8,402 bases of DNA from Pseudomonadota bacterium (GTDB taxonomy: Bacteria; Pseudomonadota; Gammaproteobacteria; Steroidobacterales; Steroidobacteraceae). This document shows positions 6,318-8,402 of this stretch, in pieces. The position numbers and the translations under genes are program-made. Below the pieces are notes generated by a model. The model was not told the DNA's origin. It searched no databases and worked only from the letters and a program-made list of their open reading frames with translations. The stretch spans positions 1-8,402 of the forward strand of contig CANGMU010000091.1 of the NCBI GenBank assembly GCA_947454665.1, written 5' to 3'. Within the stretch, counting starts at the first letter, position 1. Every line of letters starts with the position of its first letter.

Positions 6318-7894
6318 GCGTTCAGATCCCTGTCGCGGGTTTCAGGCAGGAGGAAGAGTCCGATCAGTGCCGTGGCCAGCGCCACGCCGACCGGATACCA
6401 CAGGCCGCTGTAGATATTGCCGACCTGCGCGACGATCGCAAACGACAAGGTCGGCAGCAGGCCGCCGAACCAGCCATTGCCGATGTGATACGGCAGGGAC
6501 ATCGAGGTATAGCGGATGCGCGTCGGGAAGAGCTCGACGAGCAACGCGGCGATGGGGCCATAAACCATCGTCACGTAGAGCACCAGCAGCGTCAGGATCG
6601 CGATGACCGTGACATAGCGGATCTCGGCCGGGTTCGCTGTCTTCGGATAGCCCGCATCGGCCAGCGCGGTGGCAAGTCCCGCCTTGTCATCGTGCGCGAG
6701 CTCTGTGTTGCCGACGCGGATCCGGGCGGGGCCTTCGGCCTTGATGTTCTCGTAATTCACCGAAGCGGCGGCCAGCGACTGCTTGGCGATGTCGCAGCTG
6801 CTGGTGAATTTCACGGCGCCCGTCGGGTTGAACTGGAAGGAACATTCCCGCGGATCCGCGACCAGCTGCACCGGCGCACTGGCCTGGGCCTGCGCCAGCG
6901 CGGGGTTCGCCGCCGAAGTGAGCGCCTTGAACAGGGGGAAATAGGTCAGCGCGGCGAGCACGCAGCCCGCGATGATGATCGGCTTGCGGCCGATGCGGTC
7001 CGAGAGCCGACCGAAGACCAGGAAGAAGGGCGTGCCCAGCAGCAGCGACGCGGCAACCAGCAGGTTGGCGGTGGCGCCATCCACTTTCAGCGTCTGCGTC
7101 AGGAAGAACTGCGTGTAGAACTGCCCCGCATACCAGACCACGGCCTGGCCCGCCGTCGCACCGAACAGCGCAATGAGCACCAGCCTGAGGTTCGGCCAAC
7201 GCGCAAAGGATTCGCGCAGGGGTGACTTGGACGTCTTGCCCTCGGCTTTCATGCGCCGGAAGGTCGGCGATTCCTGCATCGACATGCGGATCCACACCGA
7301 TAGCACCAGCAGCAGGATCGAGACAAGGAAAGGGATCCGCCAGCCATCGGCCGCGAAGGCCTTTTCGCCGATCAGCGTGCGCGTGCCCAGGATCACCAGC
7401 AAGGACAGGAAGAGGCCCATCGTCGCCGTGGTCTGGATCCAGGCGGTCTGCGCACCGCGGTGACCAGGGGGAGAGTGTTCGGCCACGAAAGTTGCCGCGC
7501 CGCCGTATTCACCGCCCAGCGCGAGGCCCTGCAGCATGCGCAGCGCCACCAGCAGCACCGGCGCCGCGACGCCCAGCGTGGCGTAGCCCGGCAGCAGGCC
7601 CACCAGGAAGGTGGAAGCGCCCATGATCAGCAGCGTGATGAGGAAAGTGTGCTTGCGGCCAGCTGTGTCGCCGAGCCGCCCGAACACCAGTGCACCGAAG
7701 GGCCGCACGATGAATCCGGCGGCAAAGGTCAGCAGCGCGAAGATGAAGCCCGTCGTGTCGTCGAGCGCCGTGAAGAACTGCTTGGCGATGATCGGCGCGA
7801 GCGATCCGTACAAATAAAAGTCGTACCACTCGAAAACGGTGCCGAGCGAGGAGGCAAGGATCACCTTGCGTTCTGCGGGCGTCATGCGTGCCAT
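6314..7894 (-). CDS. MFS transporter, metabolite:H+ symporter (MHS) family, with a large periplasmic loop
   Basis: Inner-membrane proton symporter of the MHS family (relatives ProP, KgtP, ShiA), importing a dicarboxylate, osmolyte or similar metabolite. The protein has 526 residues. TM1 carries the MHS signature GTVFEWYDFYLYG (18-30); motif A appears as FGRLGDTAGRK (71-81) and its repeat GRLSDRIGRK (295-304); LQGLALGGEYGG marks TM4. An extra hydrophilic segment of about 100 residues (about 322-424) separates TM9 from TM10, which the MFS fold places in the periplasm; it has two cysteines, C351 and C367. KgtP is about 430 and ProP about 500 residues, so this loop explains the size. ATG 7894 is chosen because AGGGGG lies 6 bases upstream; ATG 7921 has no such site. 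The stop overlaps the glutathione peroxidase start (ATGA), so the two form an operon. Family confident, substrate unknown. Confidence 0.92.
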   Translation of the reverse strand: MARMTPAERKVILASSLGTVFEWYDFYLYGSLAPIIAKQFFTALDDTTGFIFALLTFAAGFIVRPFGALVFGRLGDTAGRKHTFLITLLIMGASTFLVGLLPGYATLGVAAPVLLVALRMLQGLALGGEYGGAATFVAEHSPPGHRGAQTAWIQTTATMGLFLSLLVILGTRTLIGEKAFAADGWRIPFLVSILLLVLSVWIRMSMQESPTFRRMKAEGKTSKSPLRESFARWPNLRLVLIALFGATAGQAVVWYAGQFYTQFFLTQTLKVDGATANLLVAASLLLGTPFFLVFGRLSDRIGRKPIIIAGCVLAALTYFPLFKALTSAANPALAQAQASAPVQLVADPRECSFQFNPTGAVKFTSSCDIAKQSLAAASVNYENIKAEGPARIRVGNTELAHDDKAGLATALADAGYPKTANPAEIRYVTVIAILTLLVLYVTMVYGPIAALLVELFPTRIRYTSMSLPYHIGNGWFGGLLPTLSFAIVAQVGNIYSGLWYPVGVALATALIGLFLLPETRDRDLNA

Positions 7895-7900
7895 CGGTTT

Positions 7901-7906
7901 CCCCCT
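7901..7906 (-). promoter_or_regulatory. Ribosome binding site of the MHS transporter gene
   Basis: AGGGGG on the minus strand, 6 bases before ATG 7894. It decides that start over the upstream ATG at 7921. Confidence 0.6.
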
Positions 7907-7953
7907 GTTCGCCCGCAGCATATAGTCACGGCACGTCCGGCGATAACAGCGAA
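7907..7953. promoter_or_regulatory. Divergent promoter region between the MHS transporter and SGNH hydrolase genes
   Basis: The 71 bases between the two divergent starts must contain both promoters. The only AT-rich patch is around 7918-7927; read on the minus strand it contains TATATG, a weak -10 candidate. On the plus strand GATAAC (7942-7947) is a weak -10 candidate. Neither has a good -35 partner, so the position is inferred mainly from gene orientation. Confidence 0.25.
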
Positions 7954-7959
7954 AAGAGG
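7954..7959 (+). promoter_or_regulatory. Ribosome binding site of the SGNH hydrolase gene
   Basis: AAGAGG lies 6 bases before ATG 7966 and supports that start. Confidence 0.65.
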
Positions 7960-7965
7960 CCCGAG

Positions 7966-8402
7966 ATGAAACTTCGTACCGCCCTGCCTGCCCTTGCCCT
8001 TTCTTTGGCCTTCATGGCGTCCGCCGGAGCGGCCGGCCCCAAGGCCAACTGGGTCACCAGCTGGGCGGCTTCGCCGCTGCCTTCCGGCGCCATCGGCCCC
8101 CTGCCCCCGGCGCCGTCGTTCTCGAACCAGACGATCCGCCAGGTCGTGCGCATCAGCGCCGGCGGTGGGCAGCTGCGGCTGCGCCTGACCAACGAATACG
8201 GCACGAAGCCGCTGAAGGTCGGCGCGGTGACCGTCGCCGTGCTGAATGCCGACGGCAGCACGGGCGCAGCGGTGCCGGTGAATTTCGCGGGTGGCCGCAG
8301 CACGCTGATCCCGGCCGGCGCGCCGCTGCTCAGCGATGCGGTGGCCCTGAAGGTCGCGCCGCTCGCGCAGCTCGCCATCAGCCTCTACCTGCCCGAGGAC
8401 AC
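7966..8402 (+). CDS. Secreted SGNH/GDSL-type hydrolase, 5' part only
   Basis: N-terminal 145 codons of a probable exported esterase or lipase; the frame is open to the right edge. The signal peptide runs from MKLRTALPALALSL to a cleavage site near SAGAA (about residues 20-23). The mature start NWVTSWAASP and the following beta-rich segment (TIRQVVRISAGGGQLRLRL, then TNEYGTKPLKVGAVTVAV) are typical of the N-terminal domain that precedes the catalytic domain in GDSL-like hydrolases opening with WVxSWAASP. The GDSL serine block and the other catalytic blocks would lie beyond the window, so the hydrolase call rests on this N-terminal pattern alone. The start is supported by AAGAGG 6 bases upstream. 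The gene is divergent from the MHS transporter gene. Substrate unknown; carbohydrate esters or lipids are both plausible. Confidence 0.75.
   Translation, partial: MKLRTALPALALSLAFMASAGAAGPKANWVTSWAASPLPSGAIGPLPPAPSFSNQTIRQVVRISAGGGQLRLRLTNEYGTKPLKVGAVTVAVLNADGSTGAAVPVNFAGGRSTLIPAGAPLLSDAVALKVAPLAQLAISLYLPED

Noticed and set aside
6485..7225. 246-codon plus-strand open frame opposite the MHS transporter
   Set aside because: Shadow of the transporter gene, charged and Arg-rich with no domain.
7926..8378. 150-codon minus-strand open frame opposite the SGNH hydrolase start
   Set aside because: The plus-strand frame has a ribosome site, a signal peptide and a recognisable mature N-terminus; the minus-strand one has none.

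Overview
The window is ordinary, densely packed chromosomal sequence from a high-GC proteobacterium, probably a beta- or gammaproteobacterium. This rests on the GC-rich third positions, Shine-Dalgarno sites ahead of several genes, a PlsC-type acyltransferase with the HX4E box, a periplasmic PBP7/PBP4-like DD-peptidase and an MHS-family transporter. The genus cannot be fixed from sequence alone. I saw no insertion sequences, CRISPR arrays, RNA genes, phage genes or obvious horizontally acquired islands. No gene-free stretch exceeds about 80 bases.

Layout: (1) Positions 1-3346, minus strand: a two-gene unit in which an acetoacetyl-CoA synthetase is followed, stop codon touching start codon, by an aromatic-acid-type (AAHS) MFS symporter that runs off the left edge. 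(2) Positions 3427-4904, plus strand, divergent from the first: a small alpha/beta hydrolase and, 20 bases later, a PlsC-like lysophospholipid acyltransferase, closed by a good intrinsic terminator. (3) Positions 7894-4907, minus strand, convergent with the second: an MHS-family MFS transporter, a thioredoxin-type glutathione peroxidase overlapping it by ATGA, and a D-alanyl-D-alanine carboxypeptidase/endopeptidase. (4) From 7966, plus strand, divergent from the third: the first 145 codons of a secreted SGNH/GDSL-type hydrolase, cut by the right edge.

How the genes may work together: the left unit looks like uptake and activation of a short-chain or oxo-acid, with the synthetase making acetoacetyl-CoA for central carbon or polyhydroxybutyrate metabolism. 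The second unit joins an esterase-like hydrolase to phospholipid synthesis. The third joins transport, peroxide detoxification and peptidoglycan trimming; these share a transcription direction but no clear pathway. I found no convincing undescribed system. The points most worth checking are the roughly 100-residue periplasmic insertion in the MHS transporter, the terminator placed inside the last codons of the convergent peptidase gene, and the tight coupling of transporter genes to enzyme genes.
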